A stretch of 64,000 nt of DNA from Erythrobacter rubeus (lineage in GTDB: Bacteria; Pseudomonadota; Alphaproteobacteria; Sphingomonadales; Sphingomonadaceae). The position numbers and the translations under genes are program-made. The notes below the pieces were generated by a model. It saw only the letters and a list, made by a program, of their open reading frames with translations, made no database searches and was not told the origin of the DNA. Positions 16,749 through 25,144 of the stretch are shown here, in pieces. The first letter of the stretch is position 1. Every line of letters starts with the position of its first letter. The stretch lies in the NCBI RefSeq assembly GCF_014705715.1, contig NZ_JACXLC010000001.1, positions 912,457-976,456 on the forward strand. The letters run 5' to 3'.

Positions 16749-18560
16749 ATGTCTCAGGCGAAAGCAGAAAAACCGGGTTGGGCAGAAGTCGCAAGAGCGA
16801 TGGGTCAGCGCAAGACCGGTTTCATGGCGCTGTTCGGCTTTGCCAGCGGTCTTCCGTTTTCACTGTTTTTAGGCACGTTGTATGCTTGGCTGAGTGAGGC
16901 CGAGGTCGATCTCGAGACCATGGGTGTATTCTCCCTGATCGGGCTTGCTTACGCATTTCAGTTCATCTGGTCGCCTCTGGTCGACAAAGTCGATATTCCG
17001 GCATTTCGGCGCTTGGGCAAACGCAAGCAGTGGATCGTGCCGATGCAGTTGGTCCTCGGTACGATCCTCGTCACGTTGAGCGTGTTGGAGCCAAAATCGC
17101 AGCTGGGCTGGTTCTCGCTGCTCGCCGGCATCGGTGCGCTCGCAAGCGCGACGCAAGATATCGCGATCAATGCCTGGCGCATTGACGTGGCCGACGAGAA
17201 GGCGACGCTCGATATCCTCTCGACCGTCTATCAGATGGGATACCGGCTCGCAGCGCTTGTGGGGGGTGCGTTCGGACTGATTATCGCTGCACGCATCGGC
17301 TGGCCGGAAACGTACATGCTCATGGGTGTAATCCTCCTCGCGATCGGTGCAGCGGGCCTGTTTGCGCCCGACACCCAGAGAGAAGCTGCAAGTTCAATCG
17401 GGCCCAGCGCGGAAGACCTCGCTGAATTCTACAAGCCCGGTGAGCTGCGCGCCGAAGTGCGAAACAAGTTCCTGTGGCAAGTCATCGCTTTGTGGGCATG
17501 GGCGCTGTTGATCCTAGGCATTTTCATGGTCCGGGCTCTGGGCGGATTCATTCCGATGCTGCCGGTCTATGAGTTTGCGATTCTGGGTAGCGAAAGGGTG
17601 CTAGACTTCAACTGGCTGCTGGGGATGTTCCCACTCGGGCCGGAAGGTCGACCGGACCCCACCGAGTTTACTGCCAAAATGGGTCCTATGATTATCGCAG
17701 CCACGATTATCCTCCCCGCAATAATCGCGGCTCGTCTGCACAAACGGAAAAGCGACGGGCAGGATGTCATTGCCGTTGGTGAAGACGTGAGCGCGATGAA
17801 GTTCGGTGCGCTCGATCACCTTTACCGTGCGCTGTTGGTGCCGCTTGTGGAATTCGTAGGGCGGCTGGGGTGGAGCCTTGTGCTGATCCTCGCGCTGGTG
17901 CTGACATACCGGATTTGCGACGCGATCTGGGGGACGTTCGCTTATCCCTTCTACTTGGGCGAATTGAACTACACCAATGACGAGGTCGCGTTCGCATCGA
18001 AGTTCTTCGGCGTGGGTGCGATCATCGCAGGGCTCGCTTTGGGCGGGTACATGCTGACGGTTATGGGCCGGATGCTGACGCTGACGCTTGGTGCATTGCT
18101 GGCGGCGCTCACCAATCTGCTATACGCCGATCTGGCGATTGGCGGCATGTACATGCAGGCGGCGAGCGATGCTGTTGGCTTCAGCGCTCTTATCAATTTC
18201 ATCGCGCCATTTGGGTCCGAAGGGCTGCCACGCCTGACCTTCACGATCATGTTCGAAAACCTCGCGATCGGCATTGCCGGTGCTGCTTACATCGCATGGC
18301 TTTCCTCGATCGTATCCAAAAAATATGCAGCCGTGCAGTACGCACTCCTGTCTTCGCTTACGCTGCTTATCGGTACGCTGGGGCGCGGCGCGCTTGGAGA
18401 GATGATCGAGGATCAGGGCTATTTCGACGTGTTCGTGCTCACGACGTTCATCGGATTGATCGCGGTGGTCCTGTGCCTTGCTGAGTGGATGCGAGAGAGC
18501 CGCTTCGGTGCGAAATCAGGAGTCGTGACACCGGAGCCAGCAGCGCAGCCGGCAGAATGA
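16749..18560 (+). CDS. ampG: AmpG-family muropeptide MFS permease
   Basis: Inner membrane MFS transporter importing anhydromuropeptides for peptidoglycan recycling. The N-terminus has the AmpG-like MALFGFASGLPFSLFLGTLYAWLSE segment and the FIWSPLVDK and ASATQDIAINAWRID blocks. At 603 residues it is about 110 longer than E. coli AmpG, mainly from a loop-rich middle around residues 200-390. The ATG at 16749 is chosen because the longer upstream frame overlaps the divergent oxygenase. The stop abuts convergent folC with no spacer. Confidence 0.87.
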   Translation: MSQAKAEKPGWAEVARAMGQRKTGFMALFGFASGLPFSLFLGTLYAWLSEAEVDLETMGVFSLIGLAYAFQFIWSPLVDKVDIPAFRRLGKRKQWIVPMQLVLGTILVTLSVLEPKSQLGWFSLLAGIGALASATQDIAINAWRIDVADEKATLDILSTVYQMGYRLAALVGGAFGLIIAARIGWPETYMLMGVILLAIGAAGLFAPDTQREAASSIGPSAEDLAEFYKPGELRAEVRNKFLWQVIALWAWALLILGIFMVRALGGFIPMLPVYEFAILGSERVLDFNWLLGMFPLGPEGRPDPTEFTAKMGPMIIAATIILPAIIAARLHKRKSDGQDVIAVGEDVSAMKFGALDHLYRALLVPLVEFVGRLGWSLVLILALVLTYRICDAIWGTFAYPFYLGELNYTNDEVAFASKFFGVGAIIAGLALGGYMLTVMGRMLTLTLGALLAALTNLLYADLAIGGMYMQAASDAVGFSALINFIAPFGSEGLPRLTFTIMFENLAIGIAGAAYIAWLSSIVSKKYAAVQYALLSSLTLLIGTLGRGALGEMIEDQGYFDVFVLTTFIGLIAVVLCLAEWMRESRFGAKSGVVTPEPAAQPAE

Positions 18561-19898
18561 TCAGTCCGGTATCTCGTCGTTGAGCCGCAGCGCCTCGCCT
18601 GCGAGGTAAAGCGAGCCTGCGATTAGGATTGGATAGTCGTCTGACGGAACTTTGAGAACGGCGTCTTGGAGATTGTTCCGCGCCACGGCCCTTTCGCCAA
18701 AGGCGCTCGCAGGATGGCTATCATGGCCGGGAACGGTGACGATGGAAAGCGTTCGGATTTTCTCGCCTAGCGGTCCGATTATGGCCGCCGGATCCTTGTT
18801 GTCGAGCATTCCAACGATGAGATGCAAAGGGCCGTCGAAGAATTTAGCGACCTGCTCACCCGCGCTGGCGTTGTGACCGCCATCAAGCCAGACTTTCGGA
18901 GCAGAGGTGAGGGCGGTCAGCGGTCCGTGAGACAACAGCTGCATTCGGGCCGGCCACACTGCTGTTCGCACACCTTCGTATATGGCGTTCGCAGAAATTT
19001 CGACTCGCTGCTGAGCACGTAACATTGCGACCGCTAGCGCCGCATTGAGACGCTGATGATCACCTAGGATGACAGGTTCTGGAAGCCTTAGTTCAGTATC
19101 GTCATCCAAGAAATGTGTGCTCAGTGCGTTTCGTGTGCCAAAGTGGTCTTCGTAATGAGAGCCGTCCGGGCTTGCATACCATGATTTGCGATAAGCCTTG
19201 AGCGAGGCACCCGCCGCGTTAGCACTTTCAACAATCTGGTTGTCTGCCAAAGGATCGTAAGCGAGAGTCACCAACGGCACGCCTTTCTTCGCAATGCCCG
19301 CCTTCTCGAAAGCAATCCGCGCCATCGGCTCCTTCGGCACGCCTTCCTCGGGCGCGAGCAGGAAACGCTCATGATCGATGCCAAGCGCCGCTATCCCGCA
19401 CGCGGCAAGCACATCGGGTTCCATAACATTCGTCGCATCGAGCCTGCCGCCGAGACCGACTTCGACAACACAGGCATCGGCAGGCACGCGCGCGAACTCT
19501 ACGAACGCGGCGGCGATGGTAATCTCGAAAAAGCTGCAACCGAGCCCCTCGGCAGCGTCGAACACTTTTTCGAGCAATTCGGCCAGCCGTGCATCTTCGA
19601 TCAGTTTGCCCGCCACACGGAACCGCTCGTTATACCTGACAAGATGCGGCGAGGTGGTCACGTGAACGCGGTACCCCTCAGCTTCCAGCATCGCTCTGAG
19701 AAACGCGCAGGTCGAGCCCTTGCCATTGGTGCCCGCGACATGGAACACGGGCGGCAAGCGCTTGTGCGGATCGCCGAGGCGCGCAAGCAGGGTTCGGATC
19801 GCTTCCAACCCCAAGGTGTCGCGCTGAATACTCAACCCGCCGAGCCGATCCAGCTGCGCCTGAACGCGCGGATCGTCGGATTTGCCCATGTCTCTCAT
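18561..19898 (-). CDS. folC: Bifunctional dihydrofolate synthase / folylpolyglutamate synthase
   Basis: Adds glutamate to dihydropteroate and folates. The Mur-ligase ATP loop HVAGTNGKGSTCAFLRAMLE lies near residue 52, followed by VEVGLGGRLDATN and the C-terminal Mur ligase domain with WLDGGHNASAGEQVAKFF. Length of about 445 residues is normal; translation may start at the internal MGKSDDP three codons in. It follows accD by 19 bases, the usual accD-folC pair of Alphaproteobacteria. Confidence 0.93.
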   Translation of the reverse strand: MRDMGKSDDPRVQAQLDRLGGLSIQRDTLGLEAIRTLLARLGDPHKRLPPVFHVAGTNGKGSTCAFLRAMLEAEGYRVHVTTSPHLVRYNERFRVAGKLIEDARLAELLEKVFDAAEGLGCSFFEITIAAAFVEFARVPADACVVEVGLGGRLDATNVMEPDVLAACGIAALGIDHERFLLAPEEGVPKEPMARIAFEKAGIAKKGVPLVTLAYDPLADNQIVESANAAGASLKAYRKSWYASPDGSHYEDHFGTRNALSTHFLDDDTELRLPEPVILGDHQRLNAALAVAMLRAQQRVEISANAIYEGVRTAVWPARMQLLSHGPLTALTSAPKVWLDGGHNASAGEQVAKFFDGPLHLIVGMLDNKDPAAIIGPLGEKIRTLSIVTVPGHDSHPASAFGERAVARNNLQDAVLKVPSDDYPILIAGSLYLAGEALRLNDEIPD

Positions 19899-19917
19899 TG
19901 GGAGAACCGGCGTAAAG

Positions 19918-20769
19918 TCAGGCGGCGGCCTGCGGCTGCAGATAGCCGATAACGTCGGCGAGCGTCTGTTTCAGCTCTTTGCGGTGCACCACCATGTCGA
20001 CCATGCCGTGCTTGTGCAGGTATTCGGCGCGCTGGAATCCCTCGGGAAGCTGCTCGCGGATGGTGTCCTGGATCACCCTCTGCCCCGCAAAACCAATAAG
20101 CGCACCGGGTTCGGCAATATGGACGTCGCCGAGCATGGCATAGCTTGCCGTGACACCGCCGGTTGTCGGATCTGTCAGCACGACGATGTAAGGCAGGCCA
20201 GCCGTTTTCAATCGCCGCGTCATGACCGTGGCACGGGGCATTTGCATGAGGCTCAAGATGCCTTCCTGCATGCGCGCTCCGCCTGCTGCGGTGATGACGA
20301 TGTAAGGGCATTTGCGGGTAAGGGCGCGCTCGGCTCCGGCGCAAAAAGCCATACCGACCGCCATGCCCATGGAGCCGCCCATGAAACCGAAATCCTGTAC
20401 GCCGACAACTGCGGGGCGACCTTCGATGGCTCCCGATCCAACGCTGAATGCATCCTCGTGCGGATTGCTGGCGCGCGCGGCTTTCAGGCGGTCGGTGTAT
20501 TTCTTGCTGTCCTTGAACTTCAGCGGGTCTTCCGTGACCTGCGGCTGCGGAAGGAGTTCGAAGCCCTCGTCGAGCAGCATGGCTAGCCGTGTATCCGCGT
20601 TGATCCGTCCGTGATGCTCGCAGCGTGGGCACACATGCAGATTGTCCTCGTATTCCTGGACAAAGAGCATTTCCTGGCAGGACTTGCACTTGATCCACAG
20701 GTCTTTTTCGGAGGTCTTTTTCTCCTCGCCAAAGCCCAGCGAATTGCGGACACGTGTGAACCAGTTCAT
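19918..20769 (-). CDS. accD: Acetyl-CoA carboxylase carboxyltransferase subunit beta
   Basis: Beta half of the carboxyltransferase that moves CO2 from biotin to acetyl-CoA, giving malonyl-CoA for fatty acid synthesis. The N-terminal zinc ribbon has C28, C31, C47 and C50 ([19 protein letters not shown]). The crotonase-fold core includes [19 protein letters not shown] and [13 protein letters not shown]. It lies 12 bases after trpA and 19 before folC, so all are cotranscribed. Confidence 0.95.
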   Translation of the reverse strand: MNWFTRVRNSLGFGEEKKTSEKDLWIKCKSCQEMLFVQEYEDNLHVCPRCEHHGRINADTRLAMLLDEGFELLPQPQVTEDPLKFKDSKKYTDRLKAARASNPHEDAFSVGSGAIEGRPAVVGVQDFGFMGGSMGMAVGMAFCAGAERALTRKCPYIVITAAGGARMQEGILSLMQMPRATVMTRRLKTAGLPYIVVLTDPTTGGVTASYAMLGDVHIAEPGALIGFAGQRVIQDTIREQLPEGFQRAEYLHKHGMVDMVVHRKELKQTLADVIGYLQPQAAA

Positions 20770-20781
20770 CTGTGTATTTCC

Positions 20782-21564
20782 TCAGGAACGCGCTTTGGCG
20801 ATGGCGCTTGCCATAGCCGATGTGAGCTCTTGTAGCTTGGCCGGGGCATCGGTGCCAAATTCGCCGACCAGATCTACAAATGCGGAGCCTACTACGACGC
20901 CGTCGGCCACCTTTGCGATTTCTGCGGCCTGTTCGGGCGTGCGCACGCCAAAGCCGACCGCGACGGGCAGATCGGTTGATTGCTTGATGCGGCTGACATT
21001 GGCCTCGATACTATCGATCGCAGCTTGTTGTTTACCGGTGATACCGGCGACCGACACGTAATAGAGGAAGCCTTCGCTCCCTTCGATCACCGTCGGCAGG
21101 CGGGCGGCGTCGGTGGTCGGCGTGGACAGGCGGATCGGAGCGATCCCGGCGGCGCGCAAAGCAGGGCCGAGCGTATCGTCTTCCTCCGGCGGAATATCGA
21201 CGCAGATGACGCCATCGACGCCTGCGCCGGCGGCGTGCTCAGCGAACCATTGCGCACCGCGGCGGATCATCGGGTTGGCATAGCCCATCAGCACCAGGGG
21301 TACGTCGGGGTGACGGGCGCGAAACTCATTGGCGATCATCAACACAGTTTGCGTGGTTGTGCCCTTGGCAAGGCTGCGCAAGTTGGCGGATTGGATCGCT
21401 GGACCATCGGCCATCGGATCGGTGAAGGGCATGCCCAGCTCGATCACATTCGCACCGCCCGCGACAAGCGCGTCAAGATTGGCAGCAGTGTCGCCATCGC
21501 CTGCGGTGATAAAGGCGACGAAGGCGGCGTGGGGTTTGGAGAAGGCGGATTCAAGGCGGGTCAC
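20782..21564 (-). CDS. trpA: Tryptophan synthase alpha chain
   Basis: Cleaves indole-3-glycerol phosphate to indole and glyceraldehyde 3-phosphate and passes indole to TrpB. Catalytic E42 and D53 lie in IELGMPFTDPMADGPAIQ. The phosphate loop GFGVRTPEQA and VVVGSAFVD are present. The start is GTG at 21564, overlapping the DUF559 gene stop as GTGA. Its ribosome binding site lies within the left inverted repeat of the inserted cassette, so expression has probably been rewired from direct trpB coupling. Confidence 0.95.
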   Translation of the reverse strand: MTRLESAFSKPHAAFVAFITAGDGDTAANLDALVAGGANVIELGMPFTDPMADGPAIQSANLRSLAKGTTTQTVLMIANEFRARHPDVPLVLMGYANPMIRRGAQWFAEHAAGAGVDGVICVDIPPEEDDTLGPALRAAGIAPIRLSTPTTDAARLPTVIEGSEGFLYYVSVAGITGKQQAAIDSIEANVSRIKQSTDLPVAVGFGVRTPEQAAEIAKVADGVVVGSAFVDLVGEFGTDAPAKLQELTSAMASAIAKARS

Positions 21565-21956
21565 AATATAGCCCCCTCTCCTTTAGGGGAGGGGGTTGGG
21601 GGAGGGGCCTGTTGCAAGTTGTCGATGGCCAGAACCAGTTTGAGTCGAACACCATTCATATTTTTGCACACTTCCGAATTCGAGAACCTAATCACGGTGT
21701 AACCTTCAGACTCAAGGAACCGGGTTCTCTCAGCATCCTGCATGTCGCAATCGGCATGTGTTTCGCCATCCAGCTCCACCACTATCTTCGGATCGTTGGC
21801 GGCAAAGTCTAAAATATAGGGCCCCACGACTTTTTGACGGCGGAATTTCACGCCAAGCATTCGCCCCGCACGCAACTCATGCCACATTCGCCGTTCCGGC
21901 TCCGGCATAAGCTTGCGCATTTCTTTTGCTCTGTTTGTGAGTCTTGGATCCCGCAT
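21561..21956 (-). CDS. DUF559 protein, Vsr/PD-(D/E)XK endonuclease-like
   Basis: A 131-residue protein of the DUF559 family, related in fold to very-short-patch-repair endonucleases. Visible features are LRAGRMLGVKFRRQKVVGPY, the likely metal-binding IVVELDGETHAD and RTRFLESEGYTVIRFSNSEV. The last 14 residues (PPPTPSPKGEGAIL) are encoded by the left inverted repeat and the upstream GEGP codons by the right one; ATG at 21956 is the likely start. No methylase or nickase partner is present. Its biological role is unknown. Confidence 0.85.
   Translation of the reverse strand: MRDPRLTNRAKEMRKLMPEPERRMWHELRAGRMLGVKFRRQKVVGPYILDFAANDPKIVVELDGETHADCDMQDAERTRFLESEGYTVIRFSNSEVCKNMNGVRLKLVLAIDNLQQAPPPTPSPKGEGAIL
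21570..21609 (+). repeat. Left inverted repeat of the DUF559 cassette
   Basis: Begins AGCCCCCTCTCC, a TTTA loop, then GGGGAGGGGG and TTGGGGGAGGGGCC. The first part forms a strong hairpin. It encodes the DUF559 C-terminus and contains the purine-rich stretch serving as the trpA ribosome binding site on the minus strand. Confidence 0.75.
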
Positions 21957-21957
21957 C

Positions 21958-21998
21958 GGCCCCTCTCCCAACCCTCTCCCCGAACGGGGAGAGGGCTT
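21958..21998 (-). repeat. Right inverted repeat of the DUF559 cassette
   Basis: Read on the minus strand it is AAGCCCTCTCCCC, GTTC, GGGGAGAGGG, TTGGGAGAGGGGCC, closely matching the left repeat in the same internal order but opposite orientation. It starts two bases after the trpB stop codon. Confidence 0.75.
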
Positions 21999-22000
21999 GA

Positions 22001-23218
22001 TTACATCTCTACTCCCAGCTTCTCAGCCACGGTGAAGATATCTTTGTCGCCGCGTCCGCACAGATTCATCAGGATGATCTGGTCCTCGCTCATTTGCTTG
22101 GCGCGCTCGGCGACGGCGTGGACGGCGTGGCTGGGCTCTAGCGCGGGGATAATTCCCTCGGTGCGGCAGAGCAGTTGGAAGCCTTCGAGCGCTTGTTCGT
22201 CTGTGACGGCGGTGTATTCAACGCGGCCCGACTCCTTCAGCCATGCGTGTTCCGGGCCAATCCCAGGATAGTCGAGGCCCGCGCTGATCGAATAACCTTC
22301 GTCAATCTGGCCGTTTTCATCCTGCAATAGATACGTCTTGTTGCCGTGAAGTATGCCGGGCGATCCGCCGAGGAGGCTGGCATTGTGCTCCCCGGTTTCG
22401 AGCCCATGACCGGCAGCCTCGACGCCGAGCATCTTCACGTCGGTATCGTCGAGAAATGGGTGGAACAGCCCCAGAGCGTTCGATCCGCCGCCGATGCACG
22501 CGACGAGCAGGTCGGGCAGTCGTTCGGTGCGCTCAAGCATCTGTGCGCGCGCTTCGGTGCCGATCACGCTCTGGAAGTTGCGCACCATCTCTGGATAAGG
22601 ATGTGGACCGGCGGCAGTTCCGATGATGTAGAATGTATCATGCACATTCGCGACCCAATCGCGCAGCGCATCGTTCATCGCGTCTTTCAGTGTGCCGCGG
22701 CCACTGGTGACGGGCACGACCTCGGCGCCGAGCAGCTTCATGCGGAAGACGTTGGGCGACTGCCGCTTCACGTCCTCTGCGCCCATGTAGACGATGCAGG
22801 GCAGACCAAACCGCGCGCATACAGTTGCGGTCGCGACGCCATGCTGGCCCGCGCCGGTTTCGGCGATGATGCGGGTTTTGCCCATGCGTTTCGCGAGCAG
22901 GATTTGCCCGATGCAATTGTTGATCTTGTGCGCGCCTGTGTGATTGAGTTCGTCGCGCTTGAACCAGACCTGTGCACCGCCAAGCGCCTCTGTCAGCCGC
23001 TCTGCGAAATACAGCGGGGAAGGGCGGCCTACATAGTGTTCGAGCAGATCGTCGAACTCGGCAGCAAACGCCGGGTCGGCTTGCGCCGCGCGGTATTCGC
23101 GCTCCAGGTTGAGGATCAGCGGCATCAGTGTTTCGGCGACATAGCGGCCACCAAATTCGCCAAAATGCCCGCGATCGTCAGGCTGGGTGCGGAAGGAATT
23201 CGGGGTGGTTTCGTTCAT
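22001..23218 (-). CDS. trpB: Tryptophan synthase beta chain
   Basis: PLP enzyme joining indole and serine to give tryptophan, in an alpha2-beta2 complex with TrpA. The N-terminus contains [19 protein letters not shown], the PLP lysine is K98 in [10 protein letters not shown], and the phosphate loop is [10 protein letters not shown]. Length of 405 residues is normal. It lies 116 bases downstream of trpF, with a REP-like fragment in the gap. Confidence 0.96.
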   Translation of the reverse strand: MNETTPNSFRTQPDDRGHFGEFGGRYVAETLMPLILNLEREYRAAQADPAFAAEFDDLLEHYVGRPSPLYFAERLTEALGGAQVWFKRDELNHTGAHKINNCIGQILLAKRMGKTRIIAETGAGQHGVATATVCARFGLPCIVYMGAEDVKRQSPNVFRMKLLGAEVVPVTSGRGTLKDAMNDALRDWVANVHDTFYIIGTAAGPHPYPEMVRNFQSVIGTEARAQMLERTERLPDLLVACIGGGSNALGLFHPFLDDTDVKMLGVEAAGHGLETGEHNASLLGGSPGILHGNKTYLLQDENGQIDEGYSISAGLDYPGIGPEHAWLKESGRVEYTAVTDEQALEGFQLLCRTEGIIPALEPSHAVHAVAERAKQMSEDQIILMNLCGRGDKDIFTVAEKLGVEM

Positions 23219-23282
23219 GACATTCTAACGCTTATGCTGAGGAAAGACTGAGCTCTTCGCAGTCTCGTTTCAAAGCAATTCG

Positions 23283-23331
23283 ACCTTTCGAGACGCTATT
23301 TCGACAAGCTCGATGGCTCCTCAGGATCAGC
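23283..23331. repeat. REP-like palindromic fragment between trpF and trpB
   Basis: The stretch CCTTTCGAGACGC, then TTTCGACAAGCTC, then GGCTCCTCAGGATCAG resembles the interspersed palindromes common between genes in Alphaproteobacteria. Arms are imperfect, suggesting a decayed copy. No second clear copy was found in the window. Confidence 0.35.
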
Positions 23332-23334
23332 CGA

Positions 23335-23979
23335 TCAAGCAAAGGTTTGTAGCGCCGCCTTACAGAACGCCGCAATCTTGTCCATGTCCTTCACACCCGG
23401 TGCACTTTCGGTTCCCGAACACACATCGACCAGCGGCGCTCTTGTACGCTTGATGGCCTCATCGACATTCTCCGGATCCAGGCCGCCGGCAAGGCCCCAC
23501 GGCCACGCCAAATCGAGTCCGTCGAGCAGCCGCCAGTCGAACCGTAAACCCATCCCGCCAGGCAGGGCGCCGGGCGGGGTTTTCGCATCGAAAAGGATGA
23601 AATCCGCCACGCCCACATAATCGTTCGCGCGAAGAACATCTTCCCGCTTCGCAACCGAAATCGCCTTCCAAGCTCTTACACCGTACCGTTCGCGGATTTC
23701 GATAAGGCGCTCGGGGCTTTCGCTTCCCTGCAACTGGATGGCTTCGAACCGAGCGGACGCGAAAAGCTCGTCCAGAAACTCGTTGGTTGGGTCCACGATC
23801 AGCGCAACTCGCTTGATACGGCCATTGGCCTGTATGGTGAGGTCTGCTGCCTCCTCAAGGGTCAGGTTGCGCGGGCTCGACGCATGGAAAATGAAACCTG
23901 CGAAGTTTGCACCAGCAGCGATCACCGCTTCGAGCGCTCGCGGTTCACGAATCCCGCAGATTTTGATCTGAACTGCCAT
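23335..23979 (-). CDS. trpF: Phosphoribosylanthranilate isomerase
   Basis: Third step of tryptophan synthesis, converting N-(5-phosphoribosyl)anthranilate to the carboxyphenylamino-deoxyribulose phosphate. ATG at 23979 gives the family N-terminus MAVQIKICGIREPRALEAV with the catalytic Cys, and GLDPENVDEAI and LVDVCSGTESAPGVKD form the phosphate-binding C-terminal part with the catalytic Asp. Length 214. It starts 10 bases after the pyrF stop, so the two are probably cotranscribed. Confidence 0.94.
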   Translation of the reverse strand: MAVQIKICGIREPRALEAVIAAGANFAGFIFHASSPRNLTLEEAADLTIQANGRIKRVALIVDPTNEFLDELFASARFEAIQLQGSESPERLIEIRERYGVRAWKAISVAKREDVLRANDYVGVADFILFDAKTPPGALPGGMGLRFDWRLLDGLDLAWPWGLAGGLDPENVDEAIKRTRAPLVDVCSGTESAPGVKDMDKIAAFCKAALQTFA

Positions 23980-23989
23980 GGAAACGACC

Positions 23990-24664
23990 TTAGAGCGTCG
24001 CCTCGATCGCTCGGGCGGCGGCGACAGGGTCATCCGCGCGGCTGATCGGGCGACCGATAACCAGCACGCTCGCGCCGTCATCGCGCGCCTTGCGAGGGGT
24101 AACGACGCGTTTTTGATCTCCGCTACCGTTATTGCCGGGCCGCAGACCAGGCACGACGAAAAAGCCGTCCTTCCATTGCTTGCGGACCTCACCGACTTCC
24201 TGCCCGGAACAGACGATCCCGTCGAGACCGGCGTCATGCGCGAGATCGGCAAGCCTCATCACGTGATCGTGCGGCGTACCGCCGACCCCGGTTTTCGCCA
24301 GGTCGGTTTCATCAAGGCTGGTGAGCATGGTGACGGCCACGACCTTGCAGCCTTCCGCTGCTGCGGCTTTGGCATCCTCCATCATCGCCCGTCCGCCGCT
24401 GGCATGGACCGTTACGATCGAGGGCTCGTAGACATGCACGGCCTGCATCGCCGCTGCGACTGTGTTGGGGATGTCGTGAAACTTGAGGTCGAGAAAGATG
24501 GGCAGGCCCATATGCGCGATCTCGTGCACCCCGTGCCCGCCATGTGCGCAGAAAAACTCCAGCCCAAGCTTCACGCCGCCAATATGCGCTTTGACTTTAT
24601 TCAGCAGCGCCTTGGCAGGCTCGATCTGCGGCAGGTCGAGCGCAAGATAAACCGGATTGCTCAT
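23990..24664 (-). CDS. pyrF: Orotidine 5'-phosphate decarboxylase
   Basis: Last step of UMP synthesis. The catalytic lysine-aspartate network is in IFLDLKFHDIPNTV, the N-terminus has PVYLALDLPQ, and the C-terminal phosphate site is VLVIGRPISRADDP. Length 224 is typical of the short bacterial form. It overlaps lapA by four bases (ATGA) and precedes trpF by 10. Confidence 0.95.
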   Translation of the reverse strand: MSNPVYLALDLPQIEPAKALLNKVKAHIGGVKLGLEFFCAHGGHGVHEIAHMGLPIFLDLKFHDIPNTVAAAMQAVHVYEPSIVTVHASGGRAMMEDAKAAAAEGCKVVAVTMLTSLDETDLAKTGVGGTPHDHVMRLADLAHDAGLDGIVCSGQEVGEVRKQWKDGFFVVPGLRPGNNGSGDQKRVVTPRKARDDGASVLVIGRPISRADDPVAAARAIEATL

Positions 24665-25044
24665 TTTTCGCCGTCATCTCCGCCGGTTGGCGTGAGTGTG
24701 TCCCCAGCGGATACCGGTTTATCCCCCGGATTACCCACAGCCGCGGCTGCAGGTGCGGATGCAGGGGAAGTCGGGGCGGGCTCGTGCCGTTTTGACAGAG
24801 CGTTCGATTTCACGGAGTTCTCGAGGCTGCGGATGCGCCGGTCGAGGCTCCACTTCACGCTGCGGTGATAGAGCCACATCGGTGCCAGTCCCAGGACGAA
24901 CGCGATGATGACGAGCGCCGGGATTCGTGTTTCGAGGACGAGATTATCCCAGAGCGTCACTTCAACCGATTCCCAATTGAAGAACGAAAAGGTCAGGATC
25001 GCGAACAGGATCAGGACCCAGACGATCGTGCGGACAATTTGCAT
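24661..25044 (-). CDS. lapA: LapA domain protein (lipopolysaccharide assembly protein A family)
   Basis: A 127-residue inner membrane protein of the LapA/DUF1049 family. Two hydrophobic segments at about residues 5-22 and 42-60 enclose the family's FFNWESVEVTLWDN loop; a WSLDRRIRSLENSV coiled-coil part follows. The C-terminal ~35 residues are Pro/Ala-rich and probably disordered. In E. coli LapA acts with LapB to adjust LPS synthesis; here there is no lapB next to it, so the role is by family only. Confidence 0.82.
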   Translation of the reverse strand: MQIVRTIVWVLILFAILTFSFFNWESVEVTLWDNLVLETRIPALVIIAFVLGLAPMWLYHRSVKWSLDRRIRSLENSVKSNALSKRHEPAPTSPASAPAAAAVGNPGDKPVSAGDTLTPTGGDDGEK

Positions 25045-25144
25045 GGGCGGCGCCCCTCCTAGTTCCCTTGCCGGAAGTCCCGGACCCTAAGGGTTTTGCC
25101 GCACGTGTCTACCGGCGGCGAAGCTCGACAAGAATGCCGCCCGT

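Larger units (their letters stand above)
21570..21998. mobile_element. DUF559 cassette bounded by inverted repeats, between trpB and trpA
   Basis: A 429-bp segment lies between the trpB stop (22001) and the trpA GTG start (21564). Its two ends are inverted copies of the same ~40-base sequence, each with an inner hairpin, and the only gene inside is DUF559. The unit looks inserted at a coding junction. Transposition is inferred; no target duplication is evident. Confidence 0.6.

Noticed and set aside
21561..21956. DUF559 protein considered as part of a restriction-modification system
   Set aside because: No methyltransferase, specificity or nickase gene is adjacent; both neighbours are trp genes.
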